A DNA stretch of 64,000 bases from Sulfurimonadaceae bacterium (GTDB taxonomy: Bacteria > Campylobacterota > Campylobacteria > Campylobacterales > Sulfurimonadaceae). Of the stretch, positions 25,854-34,810 are shown piece after piece. A model generated the notes under the pieces. The model was not told the DNA's origin, did not search any database, and saw only the letters and a list, made by a program, of their open reading frames with translations. A program made the position numbers and the translations under genes. Each line of letters starts with the position of its first letter. Within the stretch, counting starts at the first letter, position 1. The stretch lies in contig JAQUHB010000007.1 of the NCBI GenBank assembly GCA_028683835.1, forward strand, positions 37,850-101,849, in the 5' to 3' direction.

Positions 25854-26735
25854 ATGATTACTTTTAGCGAAATGTTACTAAAACTACAAGAATTTTGGAT
25901 GAAACAGGGTTGTAATATCGTCCAACCTTACGATATCCCTGCAGGTGCTGGAACATTTCATCCGGCTACTTTTTTACGCTCACTTGATTCTACTCCGTGG
26001 TCTGTTGCGTATGTCGCACCCTCACGCCGCCCTACTGATGGACGTTATGGAGAAAATCCAAACCGTCTTGGAAGCTACTATCAGTTTCAAGCGCTTATCA
26101 AACCAAGCCCGAAAAATATTCAAGAACTTTACCTTAAAAGTTTAGAGTTTTTGGGATTGAATTTAGCCGATCATGATATCCGTTTTGTTGAAGACAACTG
26201 GGAATCTCCAACACTTGGTGCTTGGGGTCTTGGCTGGGAAGTTTGGCTTAATGGTATGGAAGTGACTCAATTTACCTACTTTCAACAAGTCGGCGGTATC
26301 GCCTGTGATCCTGTGGCAGTTGAGATCACTTATGGAACTGAACGTTTGGCTATGTATCTTCAAGGTGTCGACACTGTCTTTGATATCGTTTGGGGTGAGA
26401 ATGAACACGGCAAAACTTTGTACCGCGACATTCATAAAGAGAGCGAGATAGAGTTTAGTAAATACAACTTTGAAGTAGCAGACACAGCGATGCTTTTTGC
26501 AGAGTTTGAGTCAAAATCGGCAGAGTGTAAACGTGCGCTTGAAGCGGGACTTCCACTCCCTGCGTATGATCTTTGCATGTCAGCTTCTCATACGTTTAAC
26601 ACGCTTGATGCAAGAAAAGCGATCAGCCAAGCAGAACGCCAAAACTACATTTTAAAGATTCGCGAGCTTTCACGCGGATGTGCTCAAGCTTATAAAGACC
26701 AAGAGCAAGAGCGCGTGGCAAGAGTCAAAGCGTAA
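25854..26735 (+). CDS. glyQ: Glycyl-tRNA synthetase alpha subunit
   Basis: 293 residues from the ATG at 25854; the longer frame from 25818 has no ribosome site. The core class II motifs are seen: [40 protein letters not shown] and [19 protein letters not shown]. It charges tRNA-Gly together with the beta subunit (glyS), which is not adjacent. The C-terminus is the short helical end [17 protein letters not shown]. It precedes mutY by 13 bases. Confidence 0.97.
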   Translation: MITFSEMLLKLQEFWMKQGCNIVQPYDIPAGAGTFHPATFLRSLDSTPWSVAYVAPSRRPTDGRYGENPNRLGSYYQFQALIKPSPKNIQELYLKSLEFLGLNLADHDIRFVEDNWESPTLGAWGLGWEVWLNGMEVTQFTYFQQVGGIACDPVAVEITYGTERLAMYLQGVDTVFDIVWGENEHGKTLYRDIHKESEIEFSKYNFEVADTAMLFAEFESKSAECKRALEAGLPLPAYDLCMSASHTFNTLDARKAISQAERQNYILKIRELSRGCAQAYKDQEQERVARVKA

Positions 26736-26748
26736 CGCTTTTTCTTTT

Positions 26749-27690
26749 ATGACACAAGCCCAAGATGCTCTTTTAAAATGGTATAAAAAACATGGACGCC
26801 ATGAGCTTCCATGGCGAAATACAGACGATGTCTACCATATTTATGTAAGTGAGATAATGCTCCAGCAGACGCAGGTAAAGCGTGTGATGGAGGAGTATTA
26901 TCCGCAGTTTTTAGCAAAATTTCCCACTTTAAAAGCGCTCTCTCTTGCCAAAGAGGAAGAGGTGCTTGCTGCTTGGAGCGGGCTTGGTTACTACTCTCGT
27001 GCTAGAAACCTTCATGCCACTGCGAAACTTTGTCCAGATAATTTGCCTCGTACTCAAAAAGAGCTCATAAAACTTCCAGGAATCGGGCGTTATACGGCAA
27101 GTGCCATCTGCAGTTTTGCGCTTCATCAAAAAGTCGGCGTGGTCGATACCAATATTGCCCGTGTGATCAAACGCTTTTTTGCTCATTACAAGCAAAGCGA
27201 TGAAGTCATTTGGCAAAGTGCCGAAATGTTTGTAAATCTAAAACATCCAACTTTGCACAATCAAGCTTTAATGGATTTAGGTTCGCTTATCTGTTTACCG
27301 ACAAATCCCAAGTGTGATGAATGTCCGTTAAGCCTTATTTGCAAGGCAAAAGATGAGCCTGAGTTTTATACGCAAAAGCAAAAAAAGGTTTATGAAGAGA
27401 TGGATCTTTACTATGGCATCTCACTTGAAGATGATAAAATCGCCTTGCATCTTTCAAATGGCCCGATGTATAAAGGGATGTTGGAATTGCCAAACGTGGA
27501 ACCAGTTGAGGAGGATTTTATAGCGGAATTTAAACACTCCTATACAAAATACAGACTCACCGTCAAACTCTACGATTGTAAGGAAATAAGCGAAGATCTG
27601 CTTTGGTTTGAGATAAATTCACTTGAAAGTGCGCACATCTCTTCACTTACCAAAAAAGCTCTCAAGCAAATAAAAGGACTTCAAAAATGA
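26749..27690 (+). CDS. mutY: A/G-specific adenine DNA glycosylase MutY
   Basis: 313 residues from the ATG at 26749. An HhH-GPD domain has ELPWRNTDDVYHIYVSEIML, the hairpin LPGIGRYTASAICSF and the catalytic Asp in GVVDTNIARV. The iron-sulfur loop shows C-x6-C-x2-C-x5-C (CLPTNPKCDECPLSLIC). It removes adenine opposite 8-oxoguanine. The C-terminal NUDIX-like recognition domain is short, about 80 residues. It overlaps the helicase gene by four bases. Confidence 0.95.
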   Translation: MTQAQDALLKWYKKHGRHELPWRNTDDVYHIYVSEIMLQQTQVKRVMEEYYPQFLAKFPTLKALSLAKEEEVLAAWSGLGYYSRARNLHATAKLCPDNLPRTQKELIKLPGIGRYTASAICSFALHQKVGVVDTNIARVIKRFFAHYKQSDEVIWQSAEMFVNLKHPTLHNQALMDLGSLICLPTNPKCDECPLSLICKAKDEPEFYTQKQKKVYEEMDLYYGISLEDDKIALHLSNGPMYKGMLELPNVEPVEEDFIAEFKHSYTKYRLTVKLYDCKEISEDLLWFEINSLESAHISSLTKKALKQIKGLQK

Positions 27691-29912
27691 CACTCATCGG
27701 ACAGATCGATACGATCCTTTTTGAAGATGACGGCTTCTTTATCGCTCGTTTAAAAAGTGGCGATAAAGTGAGCGGAACGTACTATGAGAGTGATGTGGTA
27801 CACCTAAAAGATGCGGCAATCACGCTTAAAGGCGAGTGGGAAGAGCATAAAAAATATGGAAAAACTTTTAAATTTGAATCCCTTCGCGTCAATCAAAATG
27901 AGCTTTTTTTCTTTTTAAACCGAATAGTCAAAGGGTTTACAAAAAAACTTTCCGCCGAGCTTATAGAGAAGTTTGGAGAAGAGGGACTTGTTAATATTCT
28001 CGACAATGATATCGAGCGACTTTTGGAGTTTAGCGGTATCAAAGAGAAGCGCCTCAAAAAGATACAAGACTCTTGGAAAAAGTTCCGTTCTATGCGTTCT
28101 CTTGGAGAGTTCTTAAGCCCTTATGATGTTTCTGCTGCACTCCTTACGACCATCGCAACGGCGATGAAAGATGTGCAAGAGCCCTCAAAGCGGATCAAAG
28201 ACAATCCTTATGTGCTTACAAATATCAGCGGTATAGGTTTCAAACGTGCCGATGAGCTGGCACTCAAAATGGGGATAGAAAAAGAGGCTGACAACCGTAT
28301 CAGCGCTGCGATGGATTACGCACTCATGAACTACTGCGAACAGCAGGGCAATAGCTGTGTCGAGAAAAAAGTGCTATTTACTCTGCTGGATGAGCTTTTA
28401 GAATTTACGAATCGAAATGAACTTTATGAAGTCGCATTGATCGAGCGAGTGAGTGAACAAAGTATCGTCATCATGAAAAATGAGCGGGTCTCTCCGGCGC
28501 GTTTGTATGATGCAGAGAAGTTCTTGTATGATGATTTTATTGCTCGTGCCAAGGCGGATTTTGGTGTACTAAAAACTGATCTGGACGAGTTCTTGACAAA
28601 GAGTGACCTCAAACTCGGTGAGCAACAGCGCGATGCCGTGGAGATCATCAACAACGGTGCTGGGATACTTTTTCTTGTGGGATATGCGGGAACGGGGAAA
28701 AGTACCACTTCAAGAACCATTTTAAACCTTCTACATGTCAAGCATTCTGAGATTATGACCTGCGCGCTTAGCGGCATCGCATCGCAACGTATTGCAGATA
28801 CAACGGGCTTTCCGAGTTCTACGATCCAGTCGCTTTTGGTCAGATACGAAGACAGAGACGAGTTTCCATTTTCGGTTTTGCTCATTGATGAAGCTTCAAT
28901 GATAAACTCTTCACTTTTTGCCCGCCTTATCTCAAAGGTGAAAAAAGAGTGTGTGCTTATTGTCGTTGGTGATGATGCACAGTTACCGCCTATTGGAGCT
29001 GGAAATGTTTTGAGTGATTGTCTTACTCTCTCAATCGCGCCTATAATCAAGCTTACCCGTATCTACCGCCAAAGTGAAGAGCAGGCGATTACGCTTATAG
29101 CCAACGATATCCGCCAAGCCATAGTGCCGCAGTATCATCAAAAATATGATGACTTTGAGTTTATCGATGTTTCGATCCCCAACTATTATGCTGTAAAAAA
29201 TTCCCTTTCGCAGAGTGAATTTGCAAATCTCAGGGAGCAAAATGCAGGTGATATTTTGGCGACTATGATGCATGAAGTGGTCAAAGTAATCGACAAAGCA
29301 AGGTTACGCCTTAAAAACAAAGAGATCGCTTCTTATTTGAACTATTTTCAAGTCATTACGCCGATGAAGGGTGGAACACTTGGAACTGACAATCTCAACA
29401 AAGTCTTGCAGGAGTATTTTAATCCCAACCCTAAAAAATTCGTTAAAAAGGGCGGCATTGAGTTTCGCTTGATGGATAAAGTCGTACATACGAAAAATGA
29501 AAATATGACTTCATGGAGTGCCGAGGGATTTAAAGAGCGTGAAGATTCGGCGGAGAGACGTGTATTTAACGGCATGAGCGGGCTGATGTTTCGCATAGAC
29601 GAAGATGAGGAGCAAGCACATGTCTACTATCCAAATGAGGATATGGTCGTTTTGTATGAGTATGAACAGCTCAAATCACATCTTATGCTTTCTTATGCAT
29701 TGACGATTCACAAAGTGCAAGGGATGGAGTATGACATTGTCGTCATTCCAATCACATTCTCACACTACATCATGCACAACACAAAGCTCATCTATACGGC
29801 GATAACAAGAGCAAAACATCGATGTATATTAGTGGGTGAAGGCAACGCTTTTGAGTCTGCATGCAGACGAGTGGATGTCACAAAACGAGACACTGTACTT
29901 TTAGAACTTTAA
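27687..29912 (+). CDS. RecD-like (RecD2) superfamily 1B DNA helicase
   Basis: 741 residues. The N-terminal ~270 residues include helix-hairpin-helix-like repeats (NISGIGFKRADELALKMGIE). Helicase motifs follow: Walker A FLVGYAGTGKSTTSRTI, motif Ia LSGIASQRIADTTGFPSSTI, Walker B LLIDEASMIN, motif III VVGDDAQLPPIGAGNVL, motif IV-like LTRIYRQSEEQA, and C-terminal SYALTIHKVQGMEYDIVVIP with TAITRAKHRCILVG. This is the 5'-3' helicase layout of RecD2, which acts without RecBC. It is coupled to mutY by an ATGA overlap and ends 27 bases before tRNA-Arg(CCT). Confidence 0.9.
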   Translation: MTLIGQIDTILFEDDGFFIARLKSGDKVSGTYYESDVVHLKDAAITLKGEWEEHKKYGKTFKFESLRVNQNELFFFLNRIVKGFTKKLSAELIEKFGEEGLVNILDNDIERLLEFSGIKEKRLKKIQDSWKKFRSMRSLGEFLSPYDVSAALLTTIATAMKDVQEPSKRIKDNPYVLTNISGIGFKRADELALKMGIEKEADNRISAAMDYALMNYCEQQGNSCVEKKVLFTLLDELLEFTNRNELYEVALIERVSEQSIVIMKNERVSPARLYDAEKFLYDDFIARAKADFGVLKTDLDEFLTKSDLKLGEQQRDAVEIINNGAGILFLVGYAGTGKSTTSRTILNLLHVKHSEIMTCALSGIASQRIADTTGFPSSTIQSLLVRYEDRDEFPFSVLLIDEASMINSSLFARLISKVKKECVLIVVGDDAQLPPIGAGNVLSDCLTLSIAPIIKLTRIYRQSEEQAITLIANDIRQAIVPQYHQKYDDFEFIDVSIPNYYAVKNSLSQSEFANLREQNAGDILATMMHEVVKVIDKARLRLKNKEIASYLNYFQVITPMKGGTLGTDNLNKVLQEYFNPNPKKFVKKGGIEFRLMDKVVHTKNENMTSWSAEGFKEREDSAERRVFNGMSGLMFRIDEDEEQAHVYYPNEDMVVLYEYEQLKSHLMLSYALTIHKVQGMEYDIVVIPITFSHYIMHNTKLIYTAITRAKHRCILVGEGNAFESACRRVDVTKRDTVLLEL

Positions 29913-29939
29913 ATGTTAAAATTCCACTCCAACTTCCTT

Positions 29940-30015
29940 CTCTCCATCGCTTAACAGGATAAAGCAGTCCCCTCCTAAGGGATAGCTCCAGGTTCGATTC
30001 CTGGTGGGGAGACCA
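29940..30015 (+). tRNA. tRNA-Arg (anticodon CCT)
   Basis: Acceptor CTCTCCA/TGGGGAG with one T-G wobble; D stem GCTT/AAGC; anticodon loop CTCCTAA in the stem GTCCC/GGGAT, giving CCT (reads AGG); T arm CCAGG-TTCGATT-CCTGG; CCA encoded. The gene lies 27 bases after the helicase gene. About 600 bases downstream is a decayed second copy of its 3' half and flank. Confidence 0.93.
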
Positions 30016-30193
30016 TCTATTTTAGGGATTTTAAGTCTCTTTTAACTCTTCCATTTTTCTCAGTGTCAAACGAACTCTAAAATTGGGCAGTTAAATTATA
30101 AAAAAGATACAATTTGAAGGCTTCAAAAAATAAGTTTTTTATTCATAAGTAGCTAATAAAAATAAGTGTTAAAGTGTGGAGGTGAAGAAGAGA

Positions 30194-30454
30194 ATGGAAG
30201 ATTTTTTTGTATTTAATATATGGGGAATCATACTCATGTTGTTTGGACCGATATTGTATATTTTTTTAAGGATTGCAAAAGTAGACCAAAATATCATAGG
30301 TTTCTTCTTTGGAATATTTATATTTTTTCCTCCAATCATCGGTTTCTTTATGATGCTATCTCCACATATGTTTAAAATTGTAAGCATAATACTGTTCTTT
30401 ATATTAGGCATGATATATCTTTATGCGTATTTTATGGAAAAAAGAGGGAAGTAA
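30194..30454 (+). CDS. Small hydrophobic membrane protein, unknown
   Basis: 86 residues from the ATG at 30194, with GGAGGTGAAGAAG upstream; a GTG at 30176 would add six residues. Three hydrophobic stretches (about 6-27, 35-53 and 57-79, e.g. GFFFGIFIFFPPIIGFFMML) suggest three membrane helices. No family is recognised. It lies between tRNA-Arg(CCT) and the decayed tRNA copy, so it may be cargo of a vanished element. Confidence 0.5.
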   Translation: MEDFFVFNIWGIILMLFGPILYIFLRIAKVDQNIIGFFFGIFIFFPPIIGFFMMLSPHMFKIVSIILFFILGMIYLYAYFMEKRGK

Positions 30455-30898
30455 TAAAGGATAAATTGGGGGCATTCCATACCTCTGATATTTTTGGTTG
30501 TATGATAGTGAAATAACTAATTATGCGTTGGAAAGCTGTTATCTGCGGTTGTGTGTATTTTATGAAAACCCATAAAATAGGGCATTTCAAGGTATTCTTT
30601 TTGGAACTCCTACGGGATGGCTCTGAGTTTGATTACTGGTGGAAAGACTAGCTTTTTTGGTATTCAAATCTGTTTTAATTCTTTCATCTAAAAAATATTT
30701 ATTTATATTTATTCAAGTACCGACGAAATGATAATTTTGCATGCGTGAGTTAGGCGCGAATTTTATATAACTGCATCTTTTATGGAATTTATTCGACATA
30801 TTTGTATGTAAGTGAAGAGTTTTTTGAAAATATTGCATACAGATATTGTTTTGTGAGAAGTTATTTGTTAAAATTCTACTAAAATCGAAGGAGCACTT
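30455..30898. other. Non-coding stretch with decayed tRNA copy
   Basis: This 444-base region has no convincing gene. It contains a short perfect inverted repeat (ATTTTATG-N6-CATAAAAT, 30557-30578), the degenerate tRNA-Arg copy (30607-30690) and, upstream of the acidic miniprotein, an AT-rich stretch with possible -10 boxes (TAAAAT near 30869). The rest shows nothing recognisable. Confidence 0.5.
30607..30690 (+). repeat. Degenerate copy of the tRNA-Arg(CCT) 3' half and flank
   Basis: From CTCCTACGGGATGGCTCT at 30607 the sequence follows the tRNA from its anticodon through the CCA end, then continues into its 3' flank (AATCTGTTTTAATTCTTTCA against AGTCTCTTTTAACTCTTCCA). By eye, 35 of 44 positions match between the anticodon and the CCA end. 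The T loop and acceptor pairings are broken, so it is not a working tRNA. It is either an attachment-site duplication left by an integrated element or a tandem tRNA duplication that decayed. Confidence 0.75.
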
Positions 30899-31027
30899 AT
30901 GTCAGATGATTACGATTATGATGATTCAGAATATGATTATGATGAAGAAAATGAGGGTGAGGAGTATGAGGATTATACGCCCATAGAAGATGAAGATTCA
31001 GATCTCGCAGATGAAGATGATTATTGA
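30899..31027 (+). CDS. 42-residue highly acidic miniprotein
   Basis: An ATG with an excellent ribosome site (GAAGGAG, 6 bases upstream) opens a 42-codon frame made almost wholly of Asp, Glu and Tyr (MSDDYDYDDSEYDYDEENEG and so on), with no Lys, Arg, Cys, Phe or Trp. It ends TGA, and a terminator-like hairpin lies 64 bases later. The composition would make it disordered and strongly negative; roles such as metal or cation binding or DNA mimicry are only guesses. I do not recognise a family. Confidence 0.65.
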   Translation: MSDDYDYDDSEYDYDEENEGEEYEDYTPIEDEDSDLADEDDY

Positions 31028-31090
31028 TTCAAACGGGAGTTCATCTTTTTGAGACTCATTCGTCTTTGTTTAAAGACTTACTTTTTTAAT

Positions 31091-31112
31091 GAAACCCATT
31101 TGTTTGGGTTTC
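31091..31112 (+). terminator. Terminator after the acidic miniprotein
   Basis: GAAACCCA-TTTGTT-TGGGTTTC, an 8-base perfect stem followed by TCCTTCTTGTT. It lies between the miniprotein stop and the next gene, whose start is 109 bases further. Confidence 0.6.
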
Positions 31113-31220
31113 TCCTTCTTGTTAGACTTCCTTTTTCTAAATTTTTTGATCAGAAAAGCACTTAGTAATTTTTGTTGTGTTAGACTCAGCAATATTTTTA
31201 AAGTTATAGCGGAGGTATTT

Positions 31221-31541
31221 ATGCTGCAGTTAGCAAGAAAACAGATTATCCGATTTGCACTTGATTTTGAGATTGGTGAGATACACACATATTCTGGATA
31301 TAAAGGCGATCTCATCGTCAAAGTAACGACTAAAGATAAAAATGCCGTTATCGCCATTCGTAAATATGCTCTTTCTCTGGGAATAGAAGAAGTTAGCATA
31401 AAGCAAAATCCTGCATTTTTTGAATTTGAAATCTACTGTATTACAGTTGATGCCGACGTTTATCATCTGAAATTTGATGATGACAATCTTGATCATAAAC
31501 ATTATGTAGAGGACAACTGGAAAAAGAGCGGCATAGATTAA
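31221..31541 (+). CDS. Hypothetical protein, 106 residues
   Basis: The ATG at 31221 has a strong GGAGGT site upstream; an in-frame start at 31089 would lie within the terminator hairpin and is rejected. The protein is soluble, with alternating beta-like segments (GEIHTYSGYKGDLIVKVTTK, AFFEFEIYCITVDADVYHLK) and an acidic C-terminal part (FDDDNLDHKHYVEDNW). No family is recognised. It lies among orphan genes between the tRNA-Arg scar and the cytochrome bd operon. Confidence 0.6.
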   Translation: MLQLARKQIIRFALDFEIGEIHTYSGYKGDLIVKVTTKDKNAVIAIRKYALSLGIEEVSIKQNPAFFEFEIYCITVDADVYHLKFDDDNLDHKHYVEDNWKKSGID

Positions 31542-31709
31542 TAGTGATGAGAAAATACAACCTCCAATCTGCTTATTTTTCTGAAGTATCCATATTACTA
31601 TTAAAGTTTTTATGTAAATAAAGTCCTGAAGTTTACAATGTTAAGATTCAAAATTACAATTTGAATGAATTTTAATGATATTGATTTCCATGTAAGGTAG
31701 AGACGGAGT

Positions 31710-31922
31710 TTGAAGTTACTTAGAAGTATAGTGTTATTTTACAAAGACGGATTTTTAAGTATGCGTCTTGGAAAAAAACTTTGGCTTATAATATTTCTTA
31801 AGCTCTTTATCCTCTTTGCAGTTGTGAAGTTACTTTTTTTTCCAAATTTTTTAGATGAAAAATTTAAAACTGAGAAAGAAAAAAGTGCATATATCATGGA
31901 TTCTTTGACTACTTCAAAATAA
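31710..31922 (+). CDS. DUF4492-type small membrane protein, first gene of the cytochrome bd operon
   Basis: 70 residues from a TTG at 31710 or slightly fewer from a later start. The N-terminal IVLFYKDGFLSMRLGKKLW and a single hydrophobic span (about 25-44) followed by FFPNFL match DUF4492, a family known upstream of cydAB in Bacteroidetes and Campylobacterota. No ATG fits the conserved N-terminus; GGAG lies very close to the TTG, so the start is uncertain. It precedes cydA by 13 bases and is probably an accessory or assembly factor of the oxidase. Confidence 0.75.
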   Translation: MKLLRSIVLFYKDGFLSMRLGKKLWLIIFLKLFILFAVVKLLFFPNFLDEKFKTEKEKSAYIMDSLTTSK

Positions 31923-31935
31923 TACAGGAAAAAAT

Positions 31936-33468
31936 ATGGAACACGTGAGTGAACTCGTAGACTGGTCAAGAGCCCAGTTTGCTTTGACCGCCTTATATCA
32001 TTGGATATTTGTGCCTTTGACGTTGGGACTTTCGTTTATTATCGCAATTATGGAAACTGTGTATGTAAAAACGAATGATGAGTGGTGGAAAAAGACAACT
32101 CAGTTTTGGATGACACTTTTTGCCATCAACTTTGCACTTGGACTTGCAACAGGGATTATCATGGAGTTTGAGTTTGGTACAAACTGGTCAAACTATTCAT
32201 GGATTGTCGGCGATATCTTCGGCGCACCTCTTGCGATAGAAGGGATCATGGCATTTTTCCTTGAATCGACCTTCTTTGCCATTATGTTTTTTGGCTGGAA
32301 CAAAGTCAGCAAGAAAACGCATTTACTTTCAACTTGGCTCGTAGCGATCGGTTCAAATCTCTCAGCTCTTTGGATTCTCATAGCAAATGGCTGGATGCAA
32401 CATCCAGTGGGTATGGTATTTAATCCAGAATCGGCAAGAAATGAGATGGTGGATTTCTGGGCTGTTGTGCTCAATCCAAATGCGTACAGCAAGTTTTTAC
32501 ACACGATCAGTAGCGGCTATGTTTTGGCATCTTTATTTGTGATTGCGGTAAGTAGCTGGTATCTCTTACGTGGGCGTGAGATCAAGTTTGCAAAAAGAAG
32601 TATTATCGTGGCTGCTAGTTTTGGGATGATCACATCTCTTTACATGTTGGCTTCAGGTGATGAATCAGCGCACCAAGTAGCGCTCAAACAGCCAATGAAA
32701 CTCGCAGCTATGGAAGGGATTTATAGAGGGGAAGAGAGACAAGGTCTTGTTGCCGCTGGAATTTTAAATCCTGCAAAAACTATAGGTGATGATAAGCTAG
32801 ATACTTTTTTAGTGAAAGTCGAGATCCCTTATGTTCTCTCAGTCCTTGGATATCATAGCCTTGATGCGTTTGTTCCCGGTGTAAACGACATTGTTTATGG
32901 AAATGAAAAGCATAATGTTATGAGCGTTTCGCAAAAGATGGTGATAGGAAAAGAAGCTGTAACAGCTCTTGGCCAATACAAAATAGCACAAAAAGCCAAT
33001 GATGAGATTGCTAAGCAAGAGGCGCTAAAACGCTTTGAAGCAAGTGAAAAATATCTTGGATATGGATATCTAAAAGATCCAAAAGAAGCAGTTCCGGATA
33101 TGCCTTTGGTATTTTATAGCTTTCACACAATGGTCGGTCTTGGTTCATTTTTTATCTTTATCTTCTTTATGATTCTTTATAACTCGATGACAGGAGATAT
33201 ACTCAAGCAAAAATGGTTGTTGTTGCTTGGAGTATTGAGTCTTCCTCTTGGATATGTTGCACAAGAAGCAGGTTGGATTGTAGCAGAAGCCGGACGCCAG
33301 CCTTGGGCAATTCAGGATATGCTGCCGGTAAGTATGGCAACATCAAACATAGCAGCTGGTAATGTTATGATCACATTTTGGATGTTTGCCTTTATCTTTA
33401 CGGCACTGCTTATCGCTGAAGTCAGCATCATGACCAAACAGATCAAAATCGGACCGGAGGGACACTAA
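31936..33468 (+). CDS. cydA: Cytochrome bd quinol oxidase subunit I
   Basis: 510 residues with about nine membrane helices. It holds the three hemes: the His ligand in LTALYHWIFVPLT near the N-terminus, the His in KFLHTISSGYVLAS, and a Met region near residue 390; the signature GWIVAEAGRQPWAI is present. The periplasmic Q-loop is of moderate length. It oxidises quinol and reduces O2 at high affinity, fitting microaerobic growth. Its stop overlaps the cydB start by one base. Confidence 0.97.
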   Translation: MEHVSELVDWSRAQFALTALYHWIFVPLTLGLSFIIAIMETVYVKTNDEWWKKTTQFWMTLFAINFALGLATGIIMEFEFGTNWSNYSWIVGDIFGAPLAIEGIMAFFLESTFFAIMFFGWNKVSKKTHLLSTWLVAIGSNLSALWILIANGWMQHPVGMVFNPESARNEMVDFWAVVLNPNAYSKFLHTISSGYVLASLFVIAVSSWYLLRGREIKFAKRSIIVAASFGMITSLYMLASGDESAHQVALKQPMKLAAMEGIYRGEERQGLVAAGILNPAKTIGDDKLDTFLVKVEIPYVLSVLGYHSLDAFVPGVNDIVYGNEKHNVMSVSQKMVIGKEAVTALGQYKIAQKANDEIAKQEALKRFEASEKYLGYGYLKDPKEAVPDMPLVFYSFHTMVGLGSFFIFIFFMILYNSMTGDILKQKWLLLLGVLSLPLGYVAQEAGWIVAEAGRQPWAIQDMLPVSMATSNIAAGNVMITFWMFAFIFTALLIAEVSIMTKQIKIGPEGH

Positions 33469-34598
33469 TGTTTGAGAATTTATCTTTATTGGCACTGCAA
33501 GAGTATTGGTGGATCATCGTTTCTTTGCTTGGCGGATTATTTGTATTTATGATGTTCGTCCAAGGTGGGCAGACACTTGTTTATACACTTGGCAGAACAG
33601 AAGTTGAGCGTGATGTGTTGATTAACTCTCTTGGACGTAAATGGGAGCTTACTTTTACAACACTTGTTCTTTTTGGAGGCGCGCTTTTTGCGGCATTTCC
33701 ACTTTTTTACGCTGTGAGTTTTGGTGGAGCGTACTTTGTATGGATGGGAATTTTATTCTCTTTCATCATTCAAGCTGTTTCGTATGAATACCGCAAAAAA
33801 CCAAACAATATCTTCGGTGCAAAAACTTACGAACTTTTTTTATATATCAATGGCGCATTGGGCGTTTTACTTATAGGAACGGCTGTGGGAACCTTTTTTA
33901 CAGGCGGAAACTTTGTTGTCAATGAGATGCATCTCTCAAGCTGGACAAATAGGGCGTATGGATTAGAAGCCGTTTTAAACCCTTTTAATGTGATCTTTGG
34001 ATTTATGCTTTTTTTCCTTTCACGCATGCAGGGTACACTCTATTTTATCAACAATATTCATGAAGATATTATTGTAAAAAGAGCGAAAGTAACATTGAAA
34101 GTTCATACACTGCTATTTTTAATAGCTTTTATATTTGTCGCGCTTTTTCTTGTGAGTACCGATGGTTTTGCTCTTAATAGCGTAACAAAAATCGTCTCAA
34201 TAGAACCGCATAAATATCTACATAACCTTATTGCAATGCCTCTGGTATCAGGGATGATTTTACTCGGCGCTGTTTTACTCCTTTTTGGTGTATTTATAGC
34301 TCTTTTTAAAGAGAGTAAAAAAGGGATCTGGTTTAGCGGACTTGGAACTGTACTTGTAGGAATGGGACTATTTTTACTTGTTGGTTTAGGCGATACAGCC
34401 TATTATCCATCATTACACGATCTACAAAGCTCGCTCACAATCGCTAACAGTTCAAGCAGCCGTTTTACACTTACGACGATGAGCTATGTTTCTTTGATGG
34501 TACCTTTTGTTTTAGCTTACATCGTGTGGGCATGGAGAGCATTAGACAAAGAAAAAATTACAATCGCTGAGGTTCAATCAGATCCTCACCACTATTAA
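33468..34598 (+). CDS. cydB: Cytochrome bd quinol oxidase subunit II
   Basis: 376 residues with eight or so membrane helices, typical for CydB, which packs against subunit I and stabilises the heme cluster. The N-terminus (YWWIIVSLLGGLFVFMMFVQ) and LINSLGRKWELTFTTLVLFGGALF match the family. It is coupled to cydA and followed by a small CydX-like gene after 11 bases. The gene has no odd features. Confidence 0.95.
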   Translation: MFENLSLLALQEYWWIIVSLLGGLFVFMMFVQGGQTLVYTLGRTEVERDVLINSLGRKWELTFTTLVLFGGALFAAFPLFYAVSFGGAYFVWMGILFSFIIQAVSYEYRKKPNNIFGAKTYELFLYINGALGVLLIGTAVGTFFTGGNFVVNEMHLSSWTNRAYGLEAVLNPFNVIFGFMLFFLSRMQGTLYFINNIHEDIIVKRAKVTLKVHTLLFLIAFIFVALFLVSTDGFALNSVTKIVSIEPHKYLHNLIAMPLVSGMILLGAVLLLFGVFIALFKESKKGIWFSGLGTVLVGMGLFLLVGLGDTAYYPSLHDLQSSLTIANSSSSRFTLTTMSYVSLMVPFVLAYIVWAWRALDKEKITIAEVQSDPHHY

Positions 34599-34609
34599 AA
34601 AGGAGTTTC

Positions 34610-34756
34610 ATGGAATCTTTAATCTGGTATGCCACTTGGCCTATCGTCATTTTTATCGCGTGGAAGTTTGTGTACTTAAATATACACCACCATCTCAATA
34701 TGGAGCGTTTGGAAGCGTTCGAAGAAGAAGCAAGACTTAAAGCAGAGAAGCAATAA
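34610..34756 (+). CDS. CydX-like small subunit, 48 residues
   Basis: MESLIWYATWPIVIFIAWKF is a single hydrophobic span at the very N-terminus, followed by a charged helix (HHHLNMERLEAFEEEARLKA). Its position directly after cydB and its AAGGAG site make it the counterpart of CydX, the small single-helix subunit that supports cytochrome bd activity. It is longer and more acidic in the C-terminal half than E. coli CydX (37 residues), so homology is uncertain. Confidence 0.8.
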   Translation: MESLIWYATWPIVIFIAWKFVYLNIHHHLNMERLEAFEEEARLKAEKQ

Positions 34757-34810
34757 CCTTTGCTCAAACTTGTTTCTCTAAAAAACTTTTTATCTATATA
34801 AAGGAAAAGT

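Noticed and set aside
28424..29050. Long minus-strand open frame inside the RecD-like gene
   Set aside because: It lies entirely antisense to strong helicase motifs (Walker A/B, QLPPIGAGN) and its translation has no recognisable domain; it is a shadow frame.
30741..30790. GTTAGGC core-like word, as in an integron attC site
   Set aside because: GTTAGGC occurs once, but no matching inverse core or paired stem at the right distance is seen, and there is no integron integrase or cassette array.
31089..31220. N-terminal extension of the 31221 gene giving a 150-residue protein
   Set aside because: The extended start sits on the terminator hairpin with no ribosome site, whereas ATG 31221 has GGAGGT at proper spacing.
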